Below are positions 1 to 12,093 of a DNA stretch of 64,000 bases, in pieces; positions within the stretch are counted from its first letter, which is position 1, and each line of letters starts with the position of its first letter. Under the pieces are notes generated by a model. It was not told where the DNA came from. It made no database searches and saw only the letters and a list, made by a program, of their open reading frames with translations. Both the position numbers and the translations under genes were made by a program. Origin of the DNA: Serinus canaria (Eukaryota; Chordata; Aves; Passeriformes; Fringillidae); assembly GCF_022539315.1 (NCBI RefSeq), contig NC_066328.1:2030621-2094620 (forward strand), given 5' to 3'.

Positions 1-317
1 AGCAACCAAAGCATCAGTGTGTTATCAGCATTCTTCTCATCCTAAATCCAAAAGCAGCCTGTGCCAGCAGCGGGCAAGACAATGAGCTCTATCCCAGCTG
101 AGAGCAGGACAGCAGAGCTGAGCGAGGCCTCTAACAAACGTGTACTTGTCACCCTGTCCCAAAGCAGGGGAACAGCCTGTGAATGTTCAGGAGGTCTTGG
201 TCAAACTTATTTTTGGTAAGCCAGTGTCCTTCAGTACTCTCATGTTTACTTTTACAGGGATTTTTGTGGGCTTTATTTAAAATATTCTCTGCAATGACTT
301 GAGCTTCTTAGGTTCTG

Positions 318-412
318 CTGTGGCTGCCTCTGGATCCCTGGAAGTGTCCAGGGCCAGGTTAGACAGGACTTGGAGCAACATGGGATAGTGGAAAGTGTCC
401 CTGTGCTTCTAC
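318..412 (+). mobile_element. CR1 LINE fragment (truncated)
   Basis: The text reads as the sense strand of an avian CR1 3' region: 'ggatccctggaagtgtcc', then 'gccaggttagacaggacttggagcaac', then 'gtgtccctg'. It lacks the final ATTCTGTG tail. It shares this wording with the copies near 11150, 15300, 24770 and 59100. Confidence 0.7.
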
Positions 413-1109
413 AAACTGCCCTGGATTCTACCTCCTTTCACTCACTACATTTTGGCCTCCCTGGGGCAGCTTTAACCTGTTTTTGTGAGAAACTCCGACT
501 TTGCCCCTTATGATCCACTTCAATCCACTTAGGTCTCCTTGTGTTTTGATTGTGAGGTGTTCAGGCCCTTCCCTTATTCCTGTCTGAGGCCTCTGGGCTG
601 CCCAGTGCACTACAAATTGCTGCTGTCAGGCAAAGTATGTGCTTTTGTAGGTATTTTTAAAGGGAAATTATTTCTTACCAGCTGATGGAATAGAATAGAT
701 GGTGCTTTTGTACTATTAACAAGCTGAGAATGAAGGAGGGGAAGAAAAGGAGGGTGGAAGAGAAAGGATCCAGGTGGGGAGTGAAGAGGCAGGAATGAAA
801 GCTGTTTACTCAAAAGAAAAGGGGCTGGTGCTTGCAAGGCAGACTTCCAGTTGCTCAGAAAACAGAAGTATGGTCTTGAAATGTTACAGCTGAGGGAATC
901 TGAGGAGCAGCTGCTGCTGAAAAACCTGTTTGTGCTCTCTTTTATTCCTCGTTTGGCATTTGCCTGACCCCAGAATGAATCCAAGGAGTTAAATTGGTAA
1001 GAAGTTACCAGGAGGAAGAAGGACTTTATGTTGGCTTAGCTTGTGTAGAGGGACCAGGCAAGCCCTAGGAGTGCTGTATGGTGGGCAGTGAGACTACAGG
1101 GAGGGGGAA

Positions 1110-1295
1110 GAAATTCCCAAGGGATTGCCTGGAACAAGCTGCCCAGAGAGGCTGTGGATCTCCTTCCCTGGAGATATTCAGAGCCCACCTGGACACAGCC
1201 CTGTGTAATGTGCTCAGAGGACCCTGCTTGAGCAGGGAGGTTGGGTGAGATGACACCCAGTGGTCGTTGCAACCTGAACCACTCTGGGATTCCAC
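1110..1295 (+). mobile_element. CR1 LINE 3' end fragment
   Basis: Sense-strand CR1 3' end. It contains the hallmark 'ctgcccagagaggctgtgga', the 'cctggagatattcagagccc' segment, the degenerate 'gttgggtgagatgac' segment, and an ending close to 'ccactctgggattcc'. It is a different CR1 subfamily wording from most other copies in the window. Confidence 0.8.
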
Positions 1296-2026
1296 ATCCT
1301 GGAGCTGCAGCTGAAGCCCTCAGCTGCTGGATGCCGCTGTGCTGAGCAGCTCTTCATGGAGTGTCAGACAGGAACACTCTCCTGTGGGAGGTTCAAATGA
1401 ATACTCTGCAGTTGCTCCTAAGGCTGGGCCTGGGATAAACCTTTCAGGCAGTCCTGGAGCTGGAGGAGCTGTGTAATTAAGTTGTGTCTGCAGGAGGCGG
1501 GGTGTGCTTGGATAATGAATGGGTAGGTGTGCTGCTGCTCCCACTGTTTCAGTATTTTCCAGGATTCACTGAGAGGGGGCTGGGCTGCCTCCGAAGGGCT
1601 GAAACAATAAATGGTAGAAACAATCTGCTTACAACCTGATGACAGTGGAAGGTGCACCCTCTTCAGGTGACAGAGTGATTTTGGGAGCAGTGGGCAGTTG
1701 TCATTATTAATGACTGTGTCTTAATTTAATCAGGACCATTCTGTAATGCAAGACAGATGGGCAAGACCAGGAATGTCTGAGACATGAATTCTTAATTCTC
1801 TCCCTGCATTATAAAACATGCAGAGCAAGAATTACATCCTTTTGTAAAACACTAAGCCTACCTTCAGGTCTTAAACAGATGTTTAGTCTTCTCTTGTTGA
1901 GGTTATTCAATACTGCCTTAGGCATGTTTGGATTAGACAGGGAGGAAATAAAGCCACTGCTTCTGCAGTCTTAAAAGGAGATTTGAAAGATGTGGGCTTT
2001 AGCATTATTGCCTTTTATTTTTCCAG

Positions 2027-2127
2027 TCTATTGGAATCCCAGAGTTCTCTACAGCAAGAGAAAACTTCCAGCACAATCTTCTCAGCAACAGTTATTGTTT
2101 TGGGTTGAGGAGTCAATCAAAATTGAG
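2027..2127 (+). other. ANKS3: Predicted non-coding 5' exon of ANKS3
   Basis: A strong polypyrimidine tract and acceptor (ccttttatttttccag, ending at 2026) is followed by 101 bases without any ATG. These end at a strong donor (GAG|gtaagaat, GT at 2128-2129). The next acceptor, at 2251-2252 or 2256-2257, lies directly in front of the ANKS3 initiator ATG at 2259. The arrangement fits a leader exon spliced onto the first coding exon. It is inferred from splice signals only. Confidence 0.5.
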
Positions 2128-2258
2128 GTAAGAATTTGAAACCCCACATATCTGAGCTGCCTCACCTTCCAAGCCTGTGGCAACACGGAGCTGTGATTGT
2201 ATGGAAAGCAGGTATCAGCAGCTGAGTGCTGTGCTCTGGTTTGGCTCCTCAGGGCAGG

Positions 2259-5200
2259 ATGTCGGAGCTGAGTGACGAGGCCAGCGAGTCAGAGCTGCTG
2301 AGCCGCAGCCTCTCCATGTGGCACGGGGTGGGGCCCGTGCTGTGCCGCGAGGAGCTGGACGTGCCCCTGGACCTGCACACGGCCTCCTCCGTCGGGCAGT
2401 ACCAAGTGGTGCAGGAGTGCATCCAGCGGTGAGAGGGGCTGGGCAGGCATGGCTGGGTGCCACCTGCTGCAGGTGTGCTTGTCACCGGTGGCATGGCTGG
2501 GTGCCACCTGCTGCAGGTGTGCTTGTCACCGGTGACATGGCTGGGTGCCACCTGCTCCATTGTCACCAGTGCCACAATGGTCAGGGCAACAAGGACACAT
2601 CACTGGTACTCCCAAAGGGTTCTTGGCACAGTTTCCAGGGGCGAATCTGCTGATAAAATTGACCTCCTTAGTGTTTTAGTAGGAGGTGTGTCCCCGCCAT
2701 GGCAGGGGGTGGAATGAGGTGGTCTTTAAGGTCCCTTCTACCCCAAAGCATTCTGTGATTCTGCAATCTGGGGGAGGTTGTGCTGGAGCTGGTGGAAATT
2801 CCCACGCAGACTTCAGTGCTAGATGATAACAAGAGTGTGCAAAAGCCAGCTGTGGTCCACAGCTCCAGCACAGTAATTCATGTGATTTCTTTCCTCTGTT
2901 CCTTAGTGGAGACCAGGATTTGAACCAGAGGAACTGTGGGGGCTGGACCCCTCTCATGTACGCTTCCTACATCGGCCACGACAACATCGTGCACCTGCTG
3001 CTGGAAGCGGGAGTGAACGTGAACATCCCTACCCCAGAAGGCCAGACTCCCCTCATGCTGGCCTCCAGCTGTGGCAATGAGAGTGTGGCTTACTTCCTTC
3101 TACAGGTGTGTATCCCATGAAACACAGGAAAAGCCACAGCACGTGGTTTAAATGCTCAGGGAGGGATTATCCACAAGCTGCCGCTTTGTGTTCTCTTGTG
3201 AGGTCTGCTTTGTGGTGGGATTTAATTTAAACTCCTGGTGTCCCAGTATAAAGGGGCAGTGGTTGAAAGCCTGAGCAGAGCAGATGCAGTAAAGAATATT
3301 GTCTGTTCTCTTGCAGCAAGGGGCGGAGCTGGAGATGAAGGACATCCATGGCTGGACTGCCTTGTTCCACTGCACCAGTGCTGGGCACCAGCAGATGGTC
3401 AAGTTCTTACTGGAGAATGGCGCAAATGCCAACTGCAAGTAAGGAGGAATCTGTCATTTCATGTGGGAATCCTTCAAATCAGAGGGTTTTGGGAAAGCTG
3501 TAAAAGGCAGGTCTCAGAAATGAAAGAACTGTGATTAGAGTTCCATGTACAGAAACCCCCGTCCGGCAGTAATTTCATTATCATTTCATTGTCATTTGTC
3601 ATTCATGAAAGCAACAGGTGGCAGATGAACACGCTCCAACAGACACCTGCTTTTGTCTTCCCCCTGTACCTCAGGATGTGGCACAGCTAATACAGAGACA
3701 GGTGACCTGCAAACTGAATTGAAGTCTGCCCATGCCGTCACTGTTTATTAAACTAAGATCAAGGGAAGTTAGATTTACTGCTTGTTTAATTATCAGCTAA
3801 ACACTGACCCCTTCTGAATTCAAGTGCACTTCATGAGTCTTTTTATTGATTTTTTTAATATGCTCAGAGTTCAGGTTGGTTTTTGAAGTGTGCCCTGCAT
3901 TCCCATGCCTTGGGGACCACCACACATTTATGCACATGGAATTGCCTGAGGGCAACAAGAGGTTCTTAACTTTATTAGCTCCTGCAAAAGTGGTTTGGGC
4001 TCTTAAAGGCAGATCTGCAGCTGGAAGAGTAATCTGTTGCTGCGTAGCCAGTTTAGGAGCACTGAGTCTCTACAGGGAATTAATTCTCCAACAGGACAGC
4101 CAGTACATTATAGAGTCTGTGATCAGCAAAGGTTGAGGGGTGCAAATGCTCTGTTAGGGAATGGCAGAACTTCAGCTGTGGTTATACCTGTCCGTGTGTG
4201 TGTTCTCTCTCCAGGGAGCCAGTGTATGGATATACACCTCTGATGGAAGCAGCTGCTTCTGGCCATGAGATAATTGTTCAGTACCTGCTCAATCATGTAA
4301 GTGTCCTGACAGTTCTCTGTGTAGCTGGAAGTCTGGTTCCAGCCCTCAGAGGAACTACCACGAATTTGACACCATGCTTTTTTTGGCAGTGTTATGTTTG
4401 CTCCTTGATGACAGTCACCTCTGAGGTCCCAGACTTTCAGGACTGTTTTCAGAGTTTCTGCTTTCTGCAAGCTGGTACCATGATTTTACACTGACCTTGC
4501 AGGAATAGGAGTGAGGTCTGACTGTCCAGATATAACTGAATAATGACTGAATTAGAAAACAACTGAAGCTGTAATTTTTCTGTTGTGTTTACAGGCCTGC
4601 ATGGTCAGGCTACTGGACATCTGCATCCAAAAGCTCATGAGCTTGCAGGGCTCTTACACAGTTTGGTTTAAATCCTCTTTGACTGGTCCAGCTTACTGCC
4701 AGAAGGAGGCAGCAATGCAAAACACTTCAGATCAAACAAACCTGTTCCCAGTGGCAGTGCACAAGAGCTCTGGGCTATTTGGCATTCAGGAATTGGAGAA
4801 ACTGGAGATAGCTAGAAAGACATTCAGGGTATTAGTGCAGCTTGAACTCTCTGTCAAAGGTGAGCCTGTATTGCTGATGGAGAAGCTAAGACAGTTTTGG
4901 TTTGGTTTTTTTTTTTTTAAATACATATATATTTTTTACACTGCCCTCTGCCATGTGCACTTAACCAGGTATTTTTTCTGCAGGGAGTGAAGGCAGACGT
5001 CAGAGATAACACTGGAGCCACAGCACGGACCCTGGCCATGAAGTATGGCCACACCAAGATTGTGGGGCTGATAGATTTGCATGCAGCCCCAGTGCCCAAG
5101 GTCTTCTGCAGAGGTCCAGGTAACACATGTTTGTTCCATTTTAAGATGGAACCTGAAGTGAGGTGTTTGATAGTTTGAAAGTATGTTATACTGTGTAGAT

Positions 5201-8200
5201 GGGGTAGTGCTACCTGGAAAATTTCTACCTGGAATTTCTATCCTGGAAATTCCAAGCATTTCTGAGGATGAAAGAGGCGTGAAGCCAACAACTCTTGTCT
5301 GCTGGCCCCTTTCTGACCTAGGTTAGCTGTTCCATTCTCACTCTTTAACACTTCTCTTTTTCTTTCTACTGCACTTATAGGACCAGTAGCAAGTAAAACA
5401 GGCAAATGACTTCCTGTGCTGCTAACAACCTGTGTTTGAACTACAGGCAACTATGAGGAGCTGAGTTCTTCAGATGAATCATATTCTGCTCCCCAGAGAC
5501 AAAGACCTGCTCGTAGGACCAAGGGTCCCAGCATCCATGAGGGGCCCCAGGCCCTGGCCAAGATCACAGCAATTGGCCTTGGGGGAAGGAAGCAGTCTTG
5601 CTATGGTGAGGAGAGTTGGGAGCTTGAGGGACAGTCCCTTGAGACCTCAAATGCACTGCAGCTGTTCCTGCTGGCCATTTTTGATTTGTTGGGGTTCATG
5701 TGTGGTTTGTACAGGACAAAGATAGCTTTGTATGAAGGTGTTCACTGTCCAGTGTCTGGGTTAGAAAGAGAACCCCCTGAACTCTTTTGTCAAGGCTGGA
5801 TATTGATGAGTGGGATACTTTTCTGCTCTCACCTCAACTGCTGTTCCCCTGACTCTTGAGAACAGTTCAGTTTCCCTTTTTAGGCAGGCTCAAAAGTTTG
5901 AGACCCCTCCTGAAGCTGATGACAGGGAGGTGCTCACAGCGGCCAAGAAATCATTGATCGTAAGAGTGAACTTGTGAGTTTTGCCTTCCCTGATGCTTGA
6001 AATGCTTCTCAAAATGAAATTGCAAAACCTTTGCAATAGACCAAGAGAAAGATGATCTCAGTTAGACATCCTGATGCAGTGCTAGGAGGTTTGTTTTGCT
6101 GTCTGTCACAAGTATTTCTCAGACTGGTTGCCTGGAATAACCAAGATTATGGACATGAAAGCATGTTCAAAGCTCAGTTCATTCTCTTAAACACAAGTCT
6201 GTGAGTGTGTTATCCCCCAGGCTCTATTGGAATGATACTGTCAGCTTCTTAAATGCCAGTGGGATTCTCCTGGTGTTTTAGCACAACTGCAGGAGGGTTG
6301 GTTCTGCAGGGTGTGCAGGGCTGCTCTCCTAAGCAGCTCTTTCTCCCCTTTCATAATTTGAGTATAACGAGGAGAGGGAGTGCTGGAAGCTGCTGTTTAA
6401 GGTACATCTCTGCTATAAGGTGTTTTCTCTGACTTTCTTTCAATGTAAGCATGTAAATGAAGTTCATGTGCTGTGGGGTCATGTGAGGGAACTGCAGGAA
6501 CCTGCATTTCTCAGGTGCTCTCTGTGCTTTTTAGAATGAAGCTTGTCAGTTGCGAGCACAGTCTCTCATTTTGGTTATTTTCACATCCAGAAGTGGTTAC
6601 ATTTTCTGCAGAAGCCTCTCTGATTAACTTGCATCCTAATCTCTGTTCTCCCTTCCTGTTGCACACAGAGCAGGTGCCCCCTCAGGGCTATGTCACCTTC
6701 AGCAATGATGGCAGCTGTGTGCCTGGTGTCATCCGGCACAGAGACGTCACCTCCCCGATCAACGAGCTGGACGTGGACAGCAGCAGCAGCAGGGGTAAGT
6801 CACTGTCTCAGAAATGCAGGGCCCACCTGGGTGTGAGTCCAGGCCTTGGCTTCCTTTCCCACTAAGATGCTGAGATTGGAATATTGGTCCTGAGAGAGGG
6901 CTGGGATGGTTTAGCTACAGAAGATAAAGCTCAATTTCATCAATTTGTACAAATAGTCTGAAGGAGTGTGGAATGAAGACAGAGCATGGCTGTTTCCACA
7001 AGTGTCTCTGGTGGCAAACAGACTTGGGGAAAGAAGAGTGCTGGGATCTGATGTGAAATCTCTGCCTCGAGGTCATCCTGTGTCCTGAGTGCTGCACATG
7101 AAGCCTTGCTCTGAATCTCACCTTCCTTTACACCTCCGGGAAGCTTTGCTGGTAATTGTGTTACAAAACCAGAATGTGACAAAGTTGTTCTTCAATATAC
7201 TTTTCCTGTTCCTTTCCAGAGGATAGTGCTTTGTCCAGCAATAGCTTGGGAACCATCAGGAGCAGCAGCAGCAGCAGCAGTGAATGCCTAATTAGAATCC
7301 CAGGAGTCAGCAGTGAAGGCTCCTTGGAAAGCAATGAGGTGGGTTTTCTTTCCTTTGCCTTCAGCTTGGTCACTGCTTTCACTGTTGGGAGACTCTACTG
7401 CCATGAGACCCTGTAAAGCCAGGCTGGGTGAGGAAAGGCTCTTCCAGGGACAGGAAAACCAAGGAAGGGGAAGAGGTTGGAGGTTACTCACAGCTCACAT
7501 GGGTCAAGGCAGCTCTGGGGTACAAAAGGGCCTTTAGGTCTTGGAGGAGCCTGCAATTGTTAGCCCCCCTGATCCTGACATCTCTGCACAATCATCCTTT
7601 CCATTCTGTGGGTGGTTTTTTCTTTTCCAGGACTCTGACCACACCAACAGCCCCCCGAGTCGGAAACAAGCCAAGAGCTTTAAGGGCAAGACCCGCTTCA
7701 GCAATAGTGACAGCCAGTGGAGCCACTGCCTGGGGAAGGCTGGGGGCTGCTGCCAGCACCTGGTCCTTCCTGAGCCCCCGGCCTACACAGGGCCCCAGGT
7801 AACCACAGACTCGTCCTGCAGGCTGTCACTGTGCCAGGTGTGGGAGGCTTTTCCAAGGTTACCAAAGCACCTTGTATTCCAAACTTAAACGCTTGTGAAA
7901 GAGCAATTTCTTGTAGAGGAGCTGTTTGCTGAGATGTGGCTGTTGCTGGGAGGGGTTTCCTAGACCCTTCAGGCCTGTGGGTGGGCTATCAAACCTGGCA
8001 GTGGGGTGGGCTGGGGTAGCTGATTCTGTGTCATTCTGCTGTGCACTTGTTAGAAGAGGTGTGACTGCAGCAGAGGCCAGTCCTGGTGTGTGACTGTGGA
8101 GAAGGGCAGGGAACCTGGAGAAGGGCAGGGAACCACAAGAAGTTGTGGTTGCTGCTAGAACCCAGAAAGGTGTTACAACAGCATGAGGAAGCAAATATTT

Positions 8201-11200
8201 ATGATTAGGAGGAATGGTGGTACTTTTGTTGAGAGGGTGTAACTAAGTTTCTTTTGTCTGGGCTGCAGGATCTGGCAACATTCCTTGAGGAGATTGGGTG
8301 CCTGAAGTACCTGCAGGTGTTTGAGGAGCAAGACGTGGACCTCCGGATCTTCCTGACCCTCACAGAGAGTGACCTGAAGGAAATAGGCATCACGTGAGTG
8401 TCTGTCCTGTCCTGTCCGTCCCGGCTTCCCTCTACAAACCACGTCCAGCCTGGTCAGGAAGGTTTAGCTGGGGAGTGCTGCTCTCTTCTGGCTGCCTCCC
8501 ACACAATTTGACCTCCCCGTGTCCTCAGCTGTAGCGCACTCCTGCTTCTGGAGGTACCTTGGAGAGACCAGACACTGCAGAGGTGCTCATGGCATCCTGC
8601 TGTGCACAGGGGCAGGTGGTGCAGGGCTTGACCCGTGTTGGTTCCATCCCCCAGGCTGTTTGGCCCCAAGAGGAAGATGACCTCGGCCATTGCGCGCTGG
8701 CACAGCAGCGCCCGCCCGCCCAGCGACGCACTGGAGTTAGCCTACGCCGATCGGCTGGAGGCGGAGATGCAGGAACTGGCCATCCAGCTGCACAAGGTGA
8801 GGCTGCTGCCAGCTCCTCAGGGCCCTACACCCTGCAGGAAGTGATCAGTGACGTGGTTTTGTTGTGCCTCTGATGGTTTTTCCTTCACCTCAAGCCACGA
8901 CTTACAGTGGACACGTTTGATGTACAAACAGCACAAGTACAACTTACCCACTCCTCATCCTTGGTGCTCCTTTGTGTCTTGTTCCCATCCAACTGGGAAC
9001 TATAGGAGCCAGGGCAGGAATCAAATCCCTACTCTTTCCCAGCAGTGTCATTTTTTTGGTGCAGTCTCGGTGAACAGACTTGTGTTGTTTTGGGAGATTT
9101 GGACTCATAAGGAACTTTGTAAACAGAGAGGAAGGGGGAATTGTAACTGTGGGGCTGGGCTTAGTGTGGAGAGAACCTGTACTCAGTGTACAAGCTTCAT
9201 CCAGCTTCCTTTCCCACTGGAAAGGAAAATTCTGGCTGCCTGAGGCATTAAAATAGCAGGGACTTGAGAGATGTTCAGTGCTCCGGCCTGATCCCCAGTG
9301 TGCTCTGCTGCAGAGGTGTGAAGAGGTGCAGGTGATGAAGGGCCAGGTGTGCCAGGAGCAGAAGCTGCGTGCAGTGGCTGAGAGCTGTTTGATGGAGCGG
9401 GATGAGACATGGAATGCCATCCAGTGCCAGCTCAGAGAGGCTCAGGCCATCACCACGGATGCTGGAGTCCTGCTGGATCAGATCAAGTAAGTCATTCCCA
9501 GGAAGTGACACTGAGACTGCTGGGAAGTAGCAGTTGGCAGCCTTACAGGTAATGCTCAGGGTAAGGCAGGAGAGCTCACCTGGCACCTGAACACATTTGG
9601 ATCCTGCCTTTCCCTAGTGAAAAGCCACAGCCATGGGAGCACATGTGAAGCTTTGGTCAGATGCATGAGCTAGAAGTGGCCTTTTTAGGGGTGCTGGGGT
9701 GCTCCTGTTTCAACTAGAAGCAACCAAAAGGCTGAGGCTGTGCCTACCCAGGGTAAGACTTGGTGATCAGGACCTTTTTGAATACGAGAAGGAGTTTTTA
9801 ACCCACACCCTGGCAAAGGATGTGCAGTAACTCACAAGTGAAGAATATTTTTTTTGCAACTCTGTGACAGCTGGCAGAATAATCTAAATAACCTCCTAAC
9901 ACTTCTTTTACTACCTTTGTGGTGCTTTTCCCTGTGGTGCTTTTACACTTCTCTCATGGGCCTTGTTCTGTCCAGTGATACAATAGGGACATCCCTGAAA
10001 GTGGCATAAATCCTGCTGCTTTAGCCCAAGAGAGGGGGTCTGCTGGCTTCCAAGCCAGGGTGACCTGAAGTTGGATCCAGAAGCTCAGCAGAGCAATATT
10101 CCCACTGCAAGGGGCAGAGCCTGGCTTTTCCCCCTGACTGAGGAGCTGAGGCTGCTGTAGAAGGGCCCTGCCACGTCTGAACCATAACACTGCTTGAACT
10201 GGTGGGATGGTGATGACAGCCTGAGAGCCTGGGTTCCCTTCATGCCTCTCCTGAGGTTGTTTCCTTTGCCCATTAGAAACACTGGATTGGGCCTGATTCT
10301 CCCACAGACCAACACAGCCCCTGGCTTGGGCTTCCTGCTGCTCACCCCAGCCCCCTCCTTGTCTTGTCCCCTCACAGCTCCTCTGTGCACAGGGCAGAGC
10401 TGGCTGTGGCTGCAGATGGGGAGCAGTGGCTGGGAGCTGAGCAGTGCCAGCACCCCAGGCTTGGGCTGAGGTGCCACTTCCTCCTCCCAGGAAGCAGCAA
10501 GGAGCAGGTTGTACCCCAGGGCCTTAGAGGCACTGCCCGGGCACCCCACGCAGGTACTGCAGGCTGTAGGATGTGCAGTGTCACTGCCAGCCTGTCCCTG
10601 TCCTGCTGATGGCTTGGGTGTGGTTTGGCAGGAGCTGCCAGGCAGAGCTGTCGTCCCGGCTGGCCCCGGAGCGGGCGGGCGAGGGTGCGCCGGACACGCG
10701 GGAGCAGCACGGCACTGGGGAGAGCGAGCGGCCCGGGGAGCGCCCAGGTGAGCACCAGGAGAGCCCAGGGCAAAGCCCTGCTTGCCTTTCCTTGCTGAAA
10801 GTCAGACCATTGGGAATGGATGTGCAGCCAGACTCTTAGAGGGAGTTGAATTCTTGCTCTCAGGCTATTTGGAGTGGAACTTGCAGAGTTTCTCAGCAAG
10901 TTTTGGGGTCTGGCAGACGTTCTTGGCTCAAAATGCAGAGGTGTAGCACAGGCCCCAGTGACAGCCCTGCTTCAGGGACCTGTGGCTGCACCTTGGGCTT
11001 GTTACCACCCTGTGCACTGGAGCAGGGTCTGAACCAGAAGGGGTGGTTGGTTCCCTAACCCAGTTTGGGGATTTTGCTGTTGGATCCATGGGACAAACCT
11101 CTGTGGCTGGGCAGGCCTGATCCAGCAGCTCCTTATCCCTAGGAGTTGGTAAATGATCCCTGGAAGTGCTCAAGGCCAGGTTGAAGGGAACTTGGAGCAA

Positions 11201-12093
11201 CCTGATCTAGTGCAAGATGTCCTTTTCCATGGCAGGGGGTGGAGTGGGATGGGCTTTAAGGTCCCTTCCAACCTAAATCATTCCATGATTCTGAGATTCT
11301 CTTATCTTGCTGCCTGTGACATGTTCTAGTGACCTGTTCTTTGCTGCCTGTGTCTTAGAAGTGAGACAAGCAGCGATCTTGTTGATTTCTGTCCACTACA
11401 CTCAATCCCTTTGAGATTCTCTTAATAAACAACCCAGCCAGTCTAAAAATGTAAATTCCTAAGTGGTAGAATTGCCAGAAAACCCCTCAGTTTGGCATAG
11501 GCAGCTCCAGCTCTCTTCCTATGGGATCCAGAAGCCCTAACTGGAATCCCTTTGGCTGGGGATGCTTCCCAGCAGCACCAGCCCCTTGTGTGCTCTGTCC
11601 CAGAGAGCTGCAGATGGATTAACTGTGTCCCTGTCCTTGCAGTGCTGGAAGGGTGGCCACCTTCCCTGAAGTCCCTGAGCTTGCCTGAGCTGTCAGCTGT
11701 GCTGGAGGAGTATGTGGGAGAGATGGGTAAGCTGGGAAGGACTCTGGGCATGTGGAGGAACTGTTGTGATGGGGGAGGCATGGCTGGATGGGGTTTGGTG
11801 GCTTGGAGTTGTTGTTGGGAGAATCCTTGCTTGTTCAGGCAAGTCTCCAGACTCTGGAGTTGGTTTTCTTGCTGCAGACCTTGGGCTCTGCGTCATCCCC
11901 TGGTGGCAGGTCCAGGCTGAGAGGTGGGGGTGTTCTGCTGAGTGCAGCCTGTTCTTTTCTGCTTCCTGGCCCCTTCCTAATGCTGCTTTTTCCCTTTGGT
12001 TTGTCCTCAGGAAAAGCTCTGCAGACTGTGACTCAAAACCTCCAAAGGCTCCAAGCCCTGGGGCAGAGCGGGCAGAGCCGGCCAAAGCCATAA
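2259..12093 (+). CDS. ANKS3: Ankyrin repeat and SAM domain-containing protein 3 (complete, 15 coding exons)
   Basis: Coding exons: 2259-2428, 2907-3105, 3317-3438, 4215-4296, 4984-5119, 5447-5605, 6669-6794, 7220-7338, 7631-7798, 8269-8393, 8655-8796, 9314-9486, 10632-10747, 11643-11726, 12011-12093. They total 2004 nt (667 residues plus TAA), close to the human protein. The protein starts MSELSDEASESELLSRSLSM. Residues about 40-230 are ankyrin repeats (GWTPLMYASYIGHDNIVHLL, GQTPLMLASSCGNESVAYFL, GWTALFHCTSAGHQQMVKFL, YTPLMEAAASGHEIIVQYLL). A serine-rich acidic linker follows, then a SAM domain at about 428-490 (CLKYLQVFEEQDVDLRIFL) and a coiled coil to about 580. Known role: ANKS3 binds ANKS6 and BICC1 through SAM domains and works with NEK8 in the ciliary inversin/nephronophthisis network. 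Introns are GT-AG. The C-terminus after the coiled coil diverges from the mammalian one. Identity is very secure; exon edges are inferred from splice consensus and phase. Confidence 0.95.
2448..2575 (+). repeat. 44-bp minisatellite in ANKS3 intron, about 2.7 copies
   Basis: Units beginning 'catggctgggtgccacctgc' start at 2448, 2492 and 2536. The third copy decays after about 25 bases. The array begins only about 20 bp after the first coding exon's donor. Units 1 and 2 are nearly identical, which suggests a recent duplication. Confidence 0.9.
2690..2765 (+). mobile_element. CR1 LINE 3' terminal fragment
   Basis: Sense-strand CR1 tail: 'catggcagggggtggaatga', then 'ctttaaggtcccttctacccc', ending 'cattctgtgattctg'. 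It lies in the intron between the first two coding exons of ANKS3. Confidence 0.75.
5884..5959 (+). other. Candidate cryptic or poison exon in ANKS3 intron
   Basis: A good polypyrimidine tract and acceptor (tttccctttttag, ending 5883) and a consensus donor (gtaaga at 5960) bound 76 bases that look coding in one frame (FETPPEADDREVLTAAKK). Phases do not fit the flanking ANKS3 exons. Splicing from the exon ending at 5605 would put this in another frame and reach a TGA inside it. It may be spurious, or an alternative exon that triggers decay. Confidence 0.25.
8092..8137 (+). repeat. 19-bp tandem duplication
   Basis: The unit 'ggagaagggcagggaacct' is present twice in a row within the ANKS3 intron that precedes the SAM exon. 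Confidence 0.8.
11150..11300 (+). mobile_element. CR1 LINE 3' end fragment
   Basis: Sense-strand CR1: 'tgatccctggaagtgctcaa', 'ggccaggttgaagggaacttg', 'catggcagggggtggagtgg', 'ctttaaggtcccttccaacc' and the tail 'cattccatgattctgagattct'. It lies in ANKS3 intron 13. Confidence 0.85.

Larger units (their letters stand above)
1..2026. other. Sequence upstream of ANKS3, no gene seen
   Basis: I see no coding exon here. Open frames on the minus strand (for example 428-984 and 1036-1657) are short, low in complexity and not recognisable. The stretch holds a short CR1 fragment near 318-412 and a longer CR1 3' end near 1110-1295. The ANKS3 promoter is probably to the left of the window, because the first exon visible inside already begins with a splice acceptor. 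Confidence 0.6.

Noticed and set aside
4583..4990. 135-codon + strand frame before the fifth ANKS3 coding exon
   Set aside because: It runs through intron sequence and a T-rich acceptor tract. The true exon begins at 4984, where the ankyrin text resumes in another frame.
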